DNA from: Isoetes taiwanensis
Taxonomy: Eukaryota > Streptophyta > Lycopodiopsida > Isoetales > Isoetaceae
Assembly (NCBI GenBank): GCA_021234155.1
Contig: JAJEKV010000004.1
Coordinates: 21,247,619-21,311,618 of the forward strand
Length of the DNA: 64,000 nucleotides
Reading direction: 5' to 3'
Shown here: positions 43,210 to 55,094 of the stretch, piece by piece
How positions within the stretch are numbered: the first letter of the stretch is position 1
How the letters are laid out: each line of letters begins with the position of its first letter
The notes under the pieces: model-generated
What the model was told of the DNA's origin: nothing
What the model saw: only the letters and a program-made list of their open reading frames with translations
Database searches by the model: none
Position numbers and translations under genes: made by a program

Positions 43210-44370
43210 ATAGAGTTGGTGATGTCCGTTGGGTAGAATTTTCAGCATTATATATCATGTTTAGACTTTATTTTATGGCTCTGTTATCTATGTATATGGT
43301 ATCTAAGTTCATGTTTTTTTTCAATTAAGGAACAAGATGTCTACTTTTTATTTCTTTCTCCATGTAAAGCAAATGTTCTTCCAGCCACTTCATAGCTAGG
43401 AAAGCATGCTATCGCCATTTCAATGATGATAATGTCAGATGATCAATGAATCAAGAACATTTTGTGTTGGGCAGATAATTTCGAGAAGAAAATGAAGTTC
43501 TGGACCAAATGACGCATTTTGCTTCCTGAAGAATGTTGTGTTAGACTGTCTTGATGGGCGTGACAGGCAACTGAATGGCCTTCTTACGATTTTAATGTTA
43601 AGCATATATGTTGGATACACGTGAATAAATATCAACCTTTGAGTGTGGCCGTAGTTGGATTTAAATGCTGGTTCCTTTGTGCTTGCTTTAAAAATATGTT
43701 CCCTAAGATTTGAAGTGCATATTTGGCATCCATTTTTCATATTTTTACCTCTATTTCTAACACCCTTCCTAACTGTATTCAACTAAGGCCAATGACTTAA
43801 ACATCGATGCAACAACACTCGAAACCATGGACTTCAACTTTCACAATATTCACAAACATTATTTTCAAAGACTTATGAAGAGAAATGTTTGGCCGCCACG
43901 ATAAATTTATTGTATTAGATAATGTTTACAACTTGCCTCTAAAAATGTTATTAGTTTCACGTTTTATTGATTGTGTCTTTTAAGACGAGGATAAGGTATA
44001 ACATTACCAATATTAGACCATTTATACAACTTGCCTCTAAAATTGTTTCTAGTTTAGCATTTTTGTAATTGTGTCTCCTAATATGAGGACATGTTGTACT
44101 ATGTAAAACATTAGAGTTTACGTTTCTCTTTGTAATGTCTTCATGCAAGGAAGAAAAAAAGGTGTGTCTAATATCCTTCTAAATACCAAACTAGTTTATG
44201 ACACGTAGCATACGCTAATATGTTTGATGTTTGATTTTATAAGAAAACCCACTTGCATACTACATGTTAAGTCAAGAATTGTGCCAAACTATGAATCCTT
44301 TGTCAATACCCATTTTGATTAAAATGTCATCTCTATTAATGTCCAGGTTGAAAATTGTTCCAATATTTCT
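43210..44370. other. No gene recognised
   Basis: AT-rich intergenic DNA. TGTTATTAGTTTCACGTTTT and similar words recur weakly at 43940 and 44040. The upstream region of the Hint gene begins near 44340. Confidence 0.5.
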
Positions 44371-44380
44371 AATCCTCCCC

Positions 44381-44387
44381 TATTTAA
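44381..44387 (+). promoter_or_regulatory. TATA box of the Hint gene
   Basis: TATTTAAAG-type box about 40 bases before the ATG at 44424. Confidence 0.5.
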
Positions 44388-44423
44388 AGAGTTCCTTGCA
44401 CACAGACTCACAAATCCTCAACA

Positions 44424-46531
44424 ATGGCTCGGGCTATAGCATTATGCTTCTTTGTGTTCACCTCTTTCATGTTAACCCATGGCCATTTATCATCTAGGCA
44501 TTTGCTCCAGTTACCTCCGCCGCCACCTAACTCTCCTCCTCCTCCACCACCCGACTCTCCTCCGCCACCCATTACTCCTCCTCCTCCACCTTCTTCTGTC
44601 CCCCCACCTCCACCTTCTTCCTGTTTCCCCCACCTCCACCCGGCTCTCCCCCCCCACCCATTACTCCCCCACCTCCACCTTCTTTCCATTTCCCCCACCT
44701 CCACCCGATTCTCCTCCCCCATCCATTACTCCTCCACCTCCACCTTCTTCTGTTCCCCCACCTCCTCCACCCAGGCTCTCCTCCCCCATCCATTACTCCC
44801 CCACCTCCACCTTCTTCTTTCCCCCACCTCCACCAGATTCTCCTCCCCCACCTCCACCTTCTTCTCCCCCCCACCTCCACCGATTCTCCTCCCCACCCAT
44901 TTCCCCCACCTCCACCTTCTTCTATTCCCCCCCACCTCCACCCGATTCTCCTCCCCCACCCATTACTCCCCCACCTCCACCTTCTTCTATTCCCCCACCT
45001 CCACCCCACTCTCCTCCCCCACCCATTACTCCTCCACCTCCACCTTCTTCCTGTTCCCCCCACCTCCCCCACCCAACTCTCCTCCCCCACCCATTACTCC
45101 TCCACCTCCACCTTCTTCTGCTTCCCCACCTCCCCCACCCATTACTCCCCCACCTCCACCTTCTTCATTTCCCCCACCTCCACCCAACTCTCCTCCCCCA
45201 CCCATTACTCCTCCATCTTCTTGTCCCCCCCACCTCCCCCCACCCATTACTCCTCCACCTCCACCTTCTTCCATTCCCCACCTCCCCACCCGACTCTCCT
45301 CCCCCACCCATTACCTCCTCCACCTCCACCTTCTTGTTTCCCCCCACCTCCCCACCCACTCTCCTCCCCCCCATTACTCCCCCACCTCCACCCTTCTTCT
45401 GTTCCCCCACCTCCCCACCCATTACTCCCCTCCTCCACCTTCTTTTAATCCTCCACATCCCCCACCCATTACCTCTCCTCCTCTACCTTCTTCTATTCCT
45501 CCACCTCCTCCCCCACTCGGTACTCCCCCTCCTCCACCTTCTCCTCCTCCACCACCTCCTAGTAAACAAGTTTGTTTTCCAGGTGAGCATATCAACAATG
45601 TCATCTCTCATCAAATTTTAGTGAGGATGTTAATAATATACTTGTCCAAAATCTAGGTGATGCCTTGGTGCAACTGATGAATGGTGAGAAGAAAGCAATG
45701 AGAGATCTTGAAGTTGGTGATAAGGTATTTAACCAATTATGATAATATAAAGGCACATTCTTACTAATTTCTTTTGTTTAGGTGGCTGTATTGTCTAAGG
45801 ATGGAAAGAATCTCTATAGTGATATTTATGCATTTGGTCACAAGGATCCAAACACCTTTAGTGAATTTTTAAGGATAAGACTTAAAAGTCGTGACATATC
45901 TACTCATTATGCCCTTGAGCTCACGACTCTTCATTTTGTGCCAATTATGGAAGGTATCCACTTGTTCCAACTCATGATCTTTCATGACACTATCTATCTC
46001 ATGGTTTTTGTAAAATAGATGAGCCTCGAGGTCTTAACTATAAGCGTGCACAAGATATTAGAATCGGTGATAATATGTGGAACACGGGAAACTCATCCTT
46101 GGAAGTCACAGGTAAACTCTTAACTTGAATACATTGTTGAGTTTTCGTTGACATTGATAGCATAATGTTTTGCAGACATATCTAGAGTGTGGAAGCAAGG
46201 GTTATATAATCCCCTCACAATGGATGGCACAATAATGGTGAATGATGTCCTAGCATCTGTTCATAGTGAATGGTTCCTCGATCATGTATTTGATGCATTT
46301 GGGATAACATCATTTCTCCCACTTGTATATCAACTAATTCTAACTCCTCTACGTGTTATATATTGCATCCTCGGCAAGCACAACTATGTGTCCATCTATA
46401 ATTGGGTGGATTTCATGTTGGATGTAGCCAGCTTTGGCACTCGATATGGAGGGGCCATGGCCATTGCCACTGCCACTATTGCAGGTTTTGTGTCTATAAT
46501 TATGATCTCTAACTACAATAAACGTGAATAG
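44424..46531 (+). CDS. Secreted Pro-rich protein with Hedgehog-type Hint domain
   Basis: Five exons: 44424-45582, 45657-45724, 45782-45953, 46019-46111, 46176-46531. All introns are GT-AG and 57-74 bases; the coding length is 1848 nt (615 residues). Residues 1-20 are a signal peptide. Residues ~30-380 are extensin-like (SPPPP blocks), coded by a C-rich tandem repeat in which the frame slips but returns. From Cys384 the protein is a hog-type Hint domain: VCFPGDALVQLMNGEKKAM, DLEVGDKV, LELTTLHFV (the T-x-x-H site), GLYNPLTMDGTIMVNDVLAS. Hint domains cut the peptide bond before the Cys, in Hedgehog by cholesterol transfer. The residue before Cys is Val, not Gly, and the late Cys of animal Hh is Val. 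A C-terminal membrane helix (GGAMAIATATIAGFVSIIM) ends in NYNKRE. The ligand-side role is unknown. Confidence 0.85.
44513..45570 (+). repeat. C-rich tandem repeat coding the Pro-rich region
   Basis: About 1 kb of tandem units of roughly 60 bases built from CCACCTCCACC, TTCTTCT and CCCATTACTCC. Poly-C run lengths vary, which shifts the frame inside the repeat several times, but entry and exit are in the same frame. The antisense Gly-rich ORFs here are shadows. Confidence 0.85.
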
Positions 46532-48000
46532 GCATTTCCACCAAAGGTTGCGTTGATTATTAGCAGCCATGTGGTTAGACTAAGTAAGAACAAGTTATTG
46601 TGTTATAGTGGCCATAATGGGATTTCGTATACTTAATTTTATCATACCCTTTTTCTTATGTCTTTGTACATGCAATTTTTTCTTCTGTCCTTTATAAAGT
46701 CATTAGATAGATACCTCCCCTTCCACCCCCCCCCGCGGGCCCCCCAAAGAAGGAAAAAAAGGGCAGGCTTGGGGCAAGGATTGGGGATAGTGATCGTGGG
46801 TCATGGGACTGGTGAAGCTTGATTACCAGAACCTACATGTCACAAACTAGAACGAATGCCATGAAATGCCATTGTGAAATTTGTGGAAAAAGAAAATTGG
46901 GGTGATATTAACTATAGTGGTTATTGGGTACATGTAAGCTCATTGTCATGTCTGCCGCTTGTATCCAATAGGATAATGCTATGTGTTATTAGGAGCATTT
47001 ATGTAAAACAAAAACCACAACAAAGGTGGTTGTTGCAATTTACCAACCACACGATAATCAAATGTGTATGCCTGCAAATATGTATTATGTTAAAAGCAAT
47101 GCAAATTTGCCACCATATCCAATATATTCAATACAATGTATAGATTAATAAAACATTCCTAATCATATCATTATTAACCCTAAAAATGGGAAAACTTAGG
47201 AGTACAACTTTTAGAACATCCTAAGGCCATTTTTTGCTTAAGTATGAATTGGACTCTATAAATCGAGAATATTTGCAGCCCTTTGAGATAGAAATCTAAC
47301 CCAATAGCTACAAAGCTATACAAAATTATTAAACAATTATGAATCTTCATTTAACTTAATAATAAAATATATTGCATATTTGTGCTGCTCAAGCTGCATG
47401 GAAAAAACACTATTCCATCTAATTTCTGAACTAACTGCAATTCACACAAGGATATTTTTTGCTACCTAAAATCTGAAAGGATAGACCACACTTTTAGAAG
47501 CTCATTCTTTTATCTTCTATGGAGCTCTAAACATTGTTATTTTTTCTAGATAGTTTGCAACCACTACAATATGGAGTAAAATCATGAAAATGATAGTTTT
47601 TCACTCACATGCCAAGATGTACAATAAGATTTGCAAACGTTTGTATGCTGGCCATCTTTCTTGGACAGAGAATGATGCTCAATTTCATCTCTTGTGAAAT
47701 ACCAATGTACATGGATATTTTGAAAGAAATCCAGAATTCATTATTTAACACAATATATTGAGTATGAAAATATGCTACTAATATAATTTACATGAATATT
47801 TTGAAACAGATTTGAAATTCATTATTTAGAACGATATATTGAGTATGAAAATATGCCATTGATATAGTGTACAGACCACGTTATCCTGTTATTATAAAAG
47901 TTTGAACTTGAAATGTTATAAATATTATAAATAATTTCATACTACCTTGTGCGGTTGTGGCCTGGCATAAAACCCAAGGTGGATATGTCTGTCTATCATC
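46532..48000. other. No gene recognised
   Basis: 3' flank of the Hint gene, a poly-C/poly-G patch at 46725-46780, then AT-rich sequence. A ~75-base segment with TGAGTATGAAAATATGCCA is repeated at about 47755 and 47836. Confidence 0.5.
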
Positions 48001-48003
48001 GCC

Positions 48004-48525
48004 TTGAACCAGATCCATATATATAAATGTGTTTTGCATATTATGGAAAGTAATCTTCGTGAAGATAAATTTGCGCTTGAGTTATCTGGTTCTTCCAGCC
48101 TCCCATTTGCAATTGATGTTCTGGCACAACCTAGTGTTTGGTTGACATCAACATGGCTAAAGGTCCCACAAGATCTTATGTATGCACACCAAAATATCTC
48201 AACTTCAAACTTTCTTTACAATACTTCATGGACTTCACACAAATGCAACTAATTCATTCAAATAACCGCAATAGCAGTTAAAGCTTTTGGATAATTAAAT
48301 TGTTATGTGTTTTTCAGTTATAGAAGACTTTCACATGATTGCATGTAGATCATTATTCACACAACGCCTCCTTTATCTCCTATTGGTTGTCAACAAATGA
48401 TAAGCAATAATGAAATGGAGCTTTTCAAACCATGTCACATCTGCTGTCCTAAGGTTATGGATAATGCCGATCATACTGTTATTCCTTTTCCTCCATTTCA
48501 TTCTGACTTTCTAGAGATATTCTAA
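48004..48525 (+). pseudogene. Two possible exons of an unknown gene
   Basis: 48004-48165 (LREDKFALELSGSSSLPFAI) and 48355-48525 (TTPPLSPIGCQQMISNNEME, then FKPCHICCPKVMDNADHTVI) look coding by composition, and a TTTTTCAG acceptor lies at 48311-48318. I recognise no family and could not find a start or a joining frame. Confidence 0.25.
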
Positions 48526-48628
48526 ACTTTGGTTTGCATTTGCTCTAATGATAGAGATAGACATTTGGAGGTTAAGTTTTATTAATTATAGTGACCACAA
48601 GAGAAAACAATTATGATGACACTCTAAT

Positions 48629-49183
48629 CATTAGAGGTAATTTGAGATCTCATTTTGTCCCATTAAGGGATGCTTAAAAAGCCACATCACCTTTTTAAAC
48701 TGTCCAATAAGAGAAGAGCTCCAGTGTATTTTATTCCAGGATTATGTGGCAGCAGTAATTAATGCAGTTCTAACTAACTTTTGCAGTGTCATTTTTCTAC
48801 TATAACTTTTGATCAAAAACTCCGATTCGAACATTATTTGTGGCAATGGATTCGTCTCCTCAAGATCTTTCTAATGACAACCCATTGTTATATCTTTTGG
48901 GATGTAAATATATAAGAAAAGAACAAAAAACCATATTTTTTAAGGTTAACACATATGGCTTGTATTGAAATACATCATAACCATATATCACTTGAAAGAT
49001 CTTTTCATTCTGCATCTAATGCAACAAACGCCGCATCATTTTCATGAGTAGATCAAAAGTTATAGGGAAAAAACGACAGCAATGAAGTTGTTAATGCTGC
49101 ATTAATTGCAGTTTGATGTAGAGTAGTCATTCTATTGGAGGATTCTTATGGGGACAAAAGGAGATCTCAAATTACCTCTAATG
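48629..49183. mobile_element. Foldback MITE, 555 bp
   Basis: Ends CATTAGAGGTAATTTGAGATC and its inverse at the right. Inverted matches continue inward: TTTTGTCCC, ATAACTTTTGATC against GATCAAAAGTTAT, and ATTAATGCAG against CTGCATTAAT. The whole element is a long imperfect palindrome with no ORF. No clear target duplication. Confidence 0.75.
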
Positions 49184-49505
49184 GAAAAACAAAGATTGCT
49201 ATAACATCATTGTTTTGCCAGCTGTGCTAGATCTCCTCCATTCGAGAACTTAAAGATCAGGTGCATCATATATAGGTGTAGCTAACCTGACAATCCCAGC
49301 TACAACAGTCCACAAGTTTCTATTGAAGTATACACTTTGAAAGTTTTAACCATCTGCATAAGCAAGCAGCTTCGAACTGGCCATGTGGAGATAGATGATG
49401 AGAGATCTATAGTGATGACAAAATAAGGTCTGGTATTGGTGCATCACTGTTTTGTGTTCTTAAGTGCGCCTCCACATGCATGTCTTCAAGCAAATGCAGC
49501 CGCTG

Positions 49506-49636
49506 ATATTCCTAATTGTTTGTCCACTGGGGTTATAATCCTGTCTTTGCATTTATGTTGCTCTGGTTTCTAGTTGGTGAATAAAGCTTGACGTCCTTCA
49601 AAAAAAAAAAAAAAAAAAAAAAAATATTCCTAATTG
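49506..49636 (+). mobile_element. Severely 5'-truncated L1 insertion with 13-bp target duplication
   Basis: The 13-base word ATATTCCTAATTG at 49506-49518 recurs at 49624-49636. Between them lie 105 bases: an L1 3' UTR with GAATAAAG and TTGACGTCCTTC, then about 24 A. Same family as 36960-37147. Confidence 0.9.
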
Positions 49637-49639
49637 AAA

Positions 49640-49741
49640 GATAATGAAGATGAAACTGGAATATGGTAGTGACTAACACAAATCCAAGGTGATAATGAAG
49701 ATGAAACTGGAATATGGTAGTGACTAACACAAATCCAAGGT
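49640..49741. repeat. Perfect tandem duplication, 51-bp unit
   Basis: GATAATGAAGATGAAACTGG and the next 31 bases occur twice in a row without change. Confidence 0.9.
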
Positions 49742-50199
49742 GTTCTTACAATAGTTTCAGAATGTTATTAATCTGAGCATATGCAAGACATTTACTCAAG
49801 ACATTTACTCCCCTACCGAAAAAGTTTAAGCTACTGCCTTGGTAAACATGGATATCGTTCTCAACACTACCAAATACTACAACTCTGAGACTGAAAAATC
49901 TATATTGCCTTCGTATAAACAGACCATTTAAAATGCTAGGATCTACAAGTAAGCCCATCCTTCTATCACATGAACGTCTAAATGTTTAATATCACCTCAT
50001 ATCACCTCGTCCTACAAAAGGAAGGAAGGAAGAAAGGAAGGTTCTTTTATCGTCCGCGGAGGCCAATCGGCCTATGGGACCCAAATTACACGGGTGCAGC
50101 AAGCCCGTTGCTACCCGGATTAAAAAACCCCCTTACGAGGGAAAAACCGTCGCAGCAACAAGCCTGCTGGCAACTGTACAAATATACATATACACATGA

Positions 50200-51841
50200 A
50201 TTCCCGGCACCTCAGGTAGGCGCGCGGGGACAGAGGTGAGTCCGCAGATCCAAAACCTCCTGGAGGTAGGAGCCAAGGCATCGAACTGACGGCGTATTGA
50301 ATAGCTCGTGCAGTGGCAGACCAGGTCGCACCAAGAGGGCGTAGCGAGCCTGAATCTAACTATAGGCTGGACAGCCCTGGAAGGCATGGCTTTCATCCTC
50401 AACAACCCCCAGCGGGCAACAGTGACACAGCCTGTCCTGGCGCGGCTCTCCAATCCACCGACCCGTCTCAAGCCGAAGATGGTGGGCCCCTGTTCGAATG
50501 GACGCGATGATCCTGCGCTTCTTCATGGGCAACTGAGAACGCAGGTAGAGCTGTGGGCCTCAAACCAGGGTGGGGTTTATGTGCTGTTTGTAGTGTGCCA
50601 TCTTTACCGCCTTCGAGCATTGTGGTCCCGAGCTTCCCCAGAAACAAGAGTCCAAGTACCCCTCAAACCTATCCCTACCGGGCGCCTCGTGGTGCACTGG
50701 ACGCACCTATGTGCCTCTACGTTCTAGCGTGCCAGCCACTGGGCTCTCTTGTCCTTCCAACAAGCCCTGAGTCATTGCAGGCTCATCGCCACAACGTAAG
50801 CCAAATGCGGGAGACGAGTGTCGTCCATGCTGGCCACCTTCTGGAAATAAACAATGTGTCTATCGAGGGCCACATGCTGCAGGGGCATGAATCCTGTCTC
50901 CTGCAACAAGATCGGATATGGAACTGAGGGCTTGACCCCAAGTGCCCGCGTCAAAAATGCCTTCTGGACCTGCTCCAATTCCAAGTCGCCAAAGACACCA
51001 CTGGGCCCCACGTCGCGACCCCATACAGAAGAACTGGCCTCACCAGTGCCCGGAACAAATGTGACTGGTGGTCCCAGTCATACATCTCTGCCCTGTGACT
51101 ATTGTTTTGCATTGCGTACATCGCCTTCCAACCCGCGGTCACCCGAAGGCGAATGGATGCATCCCAATACATTGAGGACGGAAATTCCACCCCCAGATAC
51201 TTGTAGCTGGATGTGACCTCTACCATCTGCCCCTGATAAGTGAGCGCCGGAGGTGCTGGATGACATGAGGAGGATGTGAGGACCACCTTAGTCTTGGCTA
51301 GGTTGACACGCATATCCGTCGCCTGGCAGAATGTGTCCAGGGCATCTAGGCGTGCCTGCATGCCCTCTGGTGTATGGGCCAAGAGGTCCACATCATCCGC
51401 ATAGATGAGCGGTCGGATGACCTGGTGCAAGAGTTGTATACCGTCCCCCCTCCCCCCCCCTCCCATTGGCAGCAAGCCAGGCTTCCAACTGGTCAATGTA
51501 ACGTCCAAAGAGTGTGGGTGAGAGAAGACAACCTTGCTTAACTCCAATGCTGCTGACAAATGACTGCCCTTCAGGTTGCATGCGGCCTGTGCAGCTCGTG
51601 ACAGATGGCATTAATTTGCGTTCGCAGAGATCCATTGTGGAGCCCCGGATGGTGCAATATCGCCCACAACTTTTCCCCGGTACCGCGGTCGAAGGTTTTG
51701 CAAAGTCACAAAACAAAGAGCATGTGTCCTCCCGACGGCCGCTATCCTCCACTGGGCCCCGAGTGTGAAGATGTGATCAATGGTCGAATATCGGCCGGAA
51801 GCCCGCCTCGGTAAGTGCCCCGATTTTTGCCGCCTCGCCAA
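50200..51841 (-). pseudogene. LINE ORF2: RT and C-terminal Cys-His box
   Basis: 51841-51611 and 51752-51393 hold RT motif A/B regions in broken frames (SIGVKQGCLLSPTLFGRYID is motif B). 51559-50951 holds VIRPLIYADDVDLLAHTPEG (YADD catalytic box), VNLAKTKVVLTSS and YKYLGVEFPSSMYW. Toward 50300-50480 shifting frames give HLRLETGRWIGE-like and Cys-rich sequence, equal to the C-terminal box of the sister copies. Confidence 0.8.
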
Positions 51842-53157
51842 ATTTGGTTACCCGCCATTGTTCAAGAATGCCCGCCAAACGCCTTGGCAAACACCGAGCT
51901 GACCATGATGGTTCTAGAATTATCGGACAAGGTGTGGTCCCCCGCCTTGTAGATCGGAACAACCCCGCCTGCGGGTCCATGACCGGGAAAACCTTCTTGC
52001 AAATACCGCTGAACAAGCAGCAAGAACGGGCACCATGGGCTGCCCTGCCCACTTGCAACTTTGCTTGTAGGCCGTCTAAGTCTGCTGCCTTCCCATTAGC
52101 CAGGCGATGCAGCCCCTCTTCGACATCTTCTTCTGTGATCACCAGCGGTGGGCCATGTTTCCGGGGGATCATAAAGCTGTTGCATGTACTGCTCCCATTG
52201 CTCCGCCGTGATGTGCCCCATAGGCTGTGCTGGCCTTTGGAGTACCCCCCCGCCGTAAAGTTCGGGTGGGTGTCTAGTAGGCCGAACATTTCTCCTTGGT
52301 GCCTTGCCAGGTACCTTGCCTTTGTTTCCTTGAGGAAGGCGCAGTAATGGCTGGTGGCATGAGCTCACGTGTCCTGATCCACGATGAACGGAGTGCGCGT
52401 TTGCGTTCCTTACACTCATCATCAAACCATCTGTTATACGGAAAGGTTGCGCCCTCTGATCTCTGACGTGAGGGAGGTCTCCCAAAGCAGCTGTCTGCCC
52501 CTGTTCTGAGGAGCTCAACCAGTTGGTCGATTTGTTGCTCCAGCGTTTGGGCCCGCAGAACTGTCGGGAGGACTTCTGCGAGCATGTCAGCGTAACCCTC
52601 CGCCTGTCATAATCCAAGCGCGGCCGAGGTTGGCAAGGTATCGCATCGAGGGGGCCGAGCTACCGGGCAGTCAGCCTTTACATAGAGTGGGAGGTGATCC
52701 GAGTCGCCCGGCCCGACCGCCCGCGTCCACGTGAAAATGGTCGGACAAGGTGTACATCCCCGGCAGCCACTATGACATAATCCACTTACACTAGTTCCGC
52801 CGGCCGCGGATTGTCCTGGCCCGCAAGTGTACCCGTGGGAAGAGGTCCATTGTGGTAGGCCATTGCATATGAGCAGGTCAAAGATACCACACATCAGGAG
52901 CAATTGTCTGCTAAAGCGGGTGACCTGATTGTCATCTGAGTCCCGTGGGCAAGCTGCCTCTGCGGGACGCAACTGTGGCACGTCATCCGCGAGGGGGTCC
53001 AACTACATGGCCTGTTCCATCCCTGTCCGCGCATTGAAGTCTCCAAGGAGCATGACTCTGCCCATCCGCTTGTGCTGCTGTATGTCATCATATAGATCGA
53101 CATACGGGCCCATCCTGTCCACCTCCAAGTGGCTGTGATAGAAGGGACTCTCTGCAT
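51777..53157 (-). pseudogene. LINE ORF2: endonuclease and linker
   Basis: 53157-52607 contains decayed endonuclease (GIFDLLICNGLPQWTSSHGY, GPGDSDHLPLYVKAD with the SDH box). 52617-52096 contains the linker in several frames (FPYNRWFDDECKERKRALRS, PMGHITAEQWEQYMQQLYDP), and the segment to 51777 has EEDVEEGLHRLANGKAADLD, the RT entry motif. The start of the domain (SWNxRG, GDFN) is damaged or lost. Confidence 0.8.
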
Positions 53158-53190
53158 GGGGAAAGTAGCAAGCAGCTAGGAATCAAGTTC

Positions 53191-54640
53191 CTTTATTTAA
53201 ACATAACACAATAACTAAAAAGATCTGTAGACATGTGCTGAAGCTAGAATAAGGTTGGTCTGCATATTTTGATACTATGAGGAAAGCTACAACTGAATGC
53301 AGGCCGTTGAATAGCATAGAAATCATTCTATTTTCTATTATTCACGCATGATAAAGATATATCAAATCTTTTTTGAGATACAAACATTCACTAGAACAAA
53401 ATAAAATGAAGTGTTAATGGTACCTGGCAATCATATCCGAACATAGATCACACTTGAATGCATACCGTAGCGTGAATGTGGAATTAGATAATCGTAAAGC
53501 ATATAGTTATGTTGTTATCTTCATCTACCAAAAATCTTCCGATGTTTGTTTGGTGGTCATTCACACAATCAGGCATGGATACTGCTGATGATTCATTGAC
53601 TTGCGCCAGGTGAAGATGGCACAATGCGTTCTTGTTATACTCATAATGCACAAAAGCTTACCTGAACTGAAGTCATGGTTGCAGAGGATGTTGTTTTTTC
53701 CCTTCTGCACAGCAGATTGAAATTCTGAGATAAATGTAGAGAAATTTGGCTTGGATATTTCTAGTAATTTTTTCGGGACTGGAACAAGTTAATGGTTAAC
53801 ATTTTATACTTGTATCAGAGGAGTTTTTGATGCTGTGAAGGTTGAACATTCATATCTTTGAAAATCCAGGCCAAGCAATATCAAGGTAAAGCCTCAATTC
53901 TCAATTACAGAGCTGTGTGTCAGGCACGATAAAGTTTTGCACTATATGCAGGAGTTTTTTATGTCAACCTTCTTCCAGTGATTTATTTTATGTATCCTCT
54001 AAAGCCTCAGGATAATGTAACCTTTCTGCTTAGCAGGGACCCCCTGAACTCCCCTCGTCCAGTCCAGACCTCTAAGAGCCGATTTTCAAGGGTTTTTCCT
54101 AACCGTTAAGCCTACATGTGAAAATTATAAATCCAATGGTGCAGCAGAGTCATTTTTGGGTTGCCCCTAGGGGGGCAAACCCTCACTTATGTGGGTTTGT
54201 GGCATATCTGGATATATGGTGGAATATACCCAAGATATGCTAGTGACTGCTCCAAACCCATTGTTCCTTGTAAACTGATGGTCACCTGCGTTCTGGATCG
54301 TGGATGTTCCACCGGATAACGACCGAAACTCGAATCTGATGAATAAGAACACATCGTGGTTCGAGTACCCTAATATTTGGACAACTTACATCCTCATAAT
54401 TTTTTGCTCGTGGTTGATCCTTGTATCTGCCTTTGGTTTCTCAATGAAAGCTTGAACATAGGTTTGCAGCCATCTTCCAAAGTCCCGGTAGTAGCATTTG
54501 CTCAAGCAGCTCAAAACTTGAATGGTGAGTATATTGTTTGTACAAACAACAACTGTGAATATGGTACTGGATTCCAACATGTCTGATTATGTTACTAGAT
54601 TTGCGTGCATGGCCTTTGATATCTTCAGCAAAGCCACAAT
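53191..54640. other. No gene recognised
   Basis: AT-rich DNA. A short coding-like stretch at 54450-54585 (plus) reads SSKVPVVAFAQAAQNLNGEY then a stop, but no domain is identifiable. Confidence 0.5.
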
Positions 54641-54647
54641 GGGACAC

Positions 54648-54754
54648 CTTCGTTTTACAGCCCCCCCACCTGACGTGGCCCGGATCCAGACCATACAATC
54701 TGCAAATCAAGGGCTGACATAATGCCACGTCAGAGGGGGGGCTGCAAAACGAAG
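54648..54754. mobile_element. Short MITE, 107 bp
   Basis: Inverted ends of about 31 bases: CTTCGTTTTACAGCCCCCCC on the left and the inverse of CTTCGTTTTGCAGCCCCCCC on the right, each followed inward by CTGACGTGGC. Nearly the whole element is stem. Confidence 0.85.
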
Positions 54755-55094
54755 ACTACCCGCCACAATTGCACAAACATGATAAGCATTCGCGGCAATT
54801 TTGTTCTTCCTTAAATTATTACAGGCATAGTTTATTGCATAGGCGGTCGATTAAAGCTGATATATCTTTCTAATTTAACACACTTGGAGCTCATATACCG
54901 GAAACAAAATGTAGGATCTAAGCAAAGAGCGGTCTAAAGTATTGGAATTTTGGAATAAGATCAGTCCTTTATGCCCCTAATATAAATCTGCTTTTTTGTA
55001 TCTTTACTTTAGTCTTTTTTAGGTAATTTGATATTGACATCTTCTAGTCAGGGAATAAATTACTAATCCCATCGATCCGAGACATCGGATCGCC

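Larger units (their letters stand above)
50016..53190 (-). mobile_element. LINE of the second family, third copy
   Basis: Minus strand, 5' truncated in the endonuclease near 53190. The 3' UTR has the shared hairpin (50122-50150) and GGTCCCATAGGCCGATTGGC-type sequence, ending in a (GGAA)n tail at 50017-50042. GC-richer than the other copies and full of frameshifts. Confidence 0.85.

Noticed and set aside
44572-45604. Several Gly-rich antisense ORFs
   Set aside because: They are the complement of the C-rich Pro repeat and have no start context or domain.
46725-46780. Poly-C/poly-G patch as a regulatory element
   Set aside because: It is a homopolymer-rich junction that could well be a gap-closing or read artefact.
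54377-54586. Possible small gene with AFAQAAQNLNGEY
   Set aside because: Too short and without a recognisable domain or splice partner; kept only as a note in the region entry.
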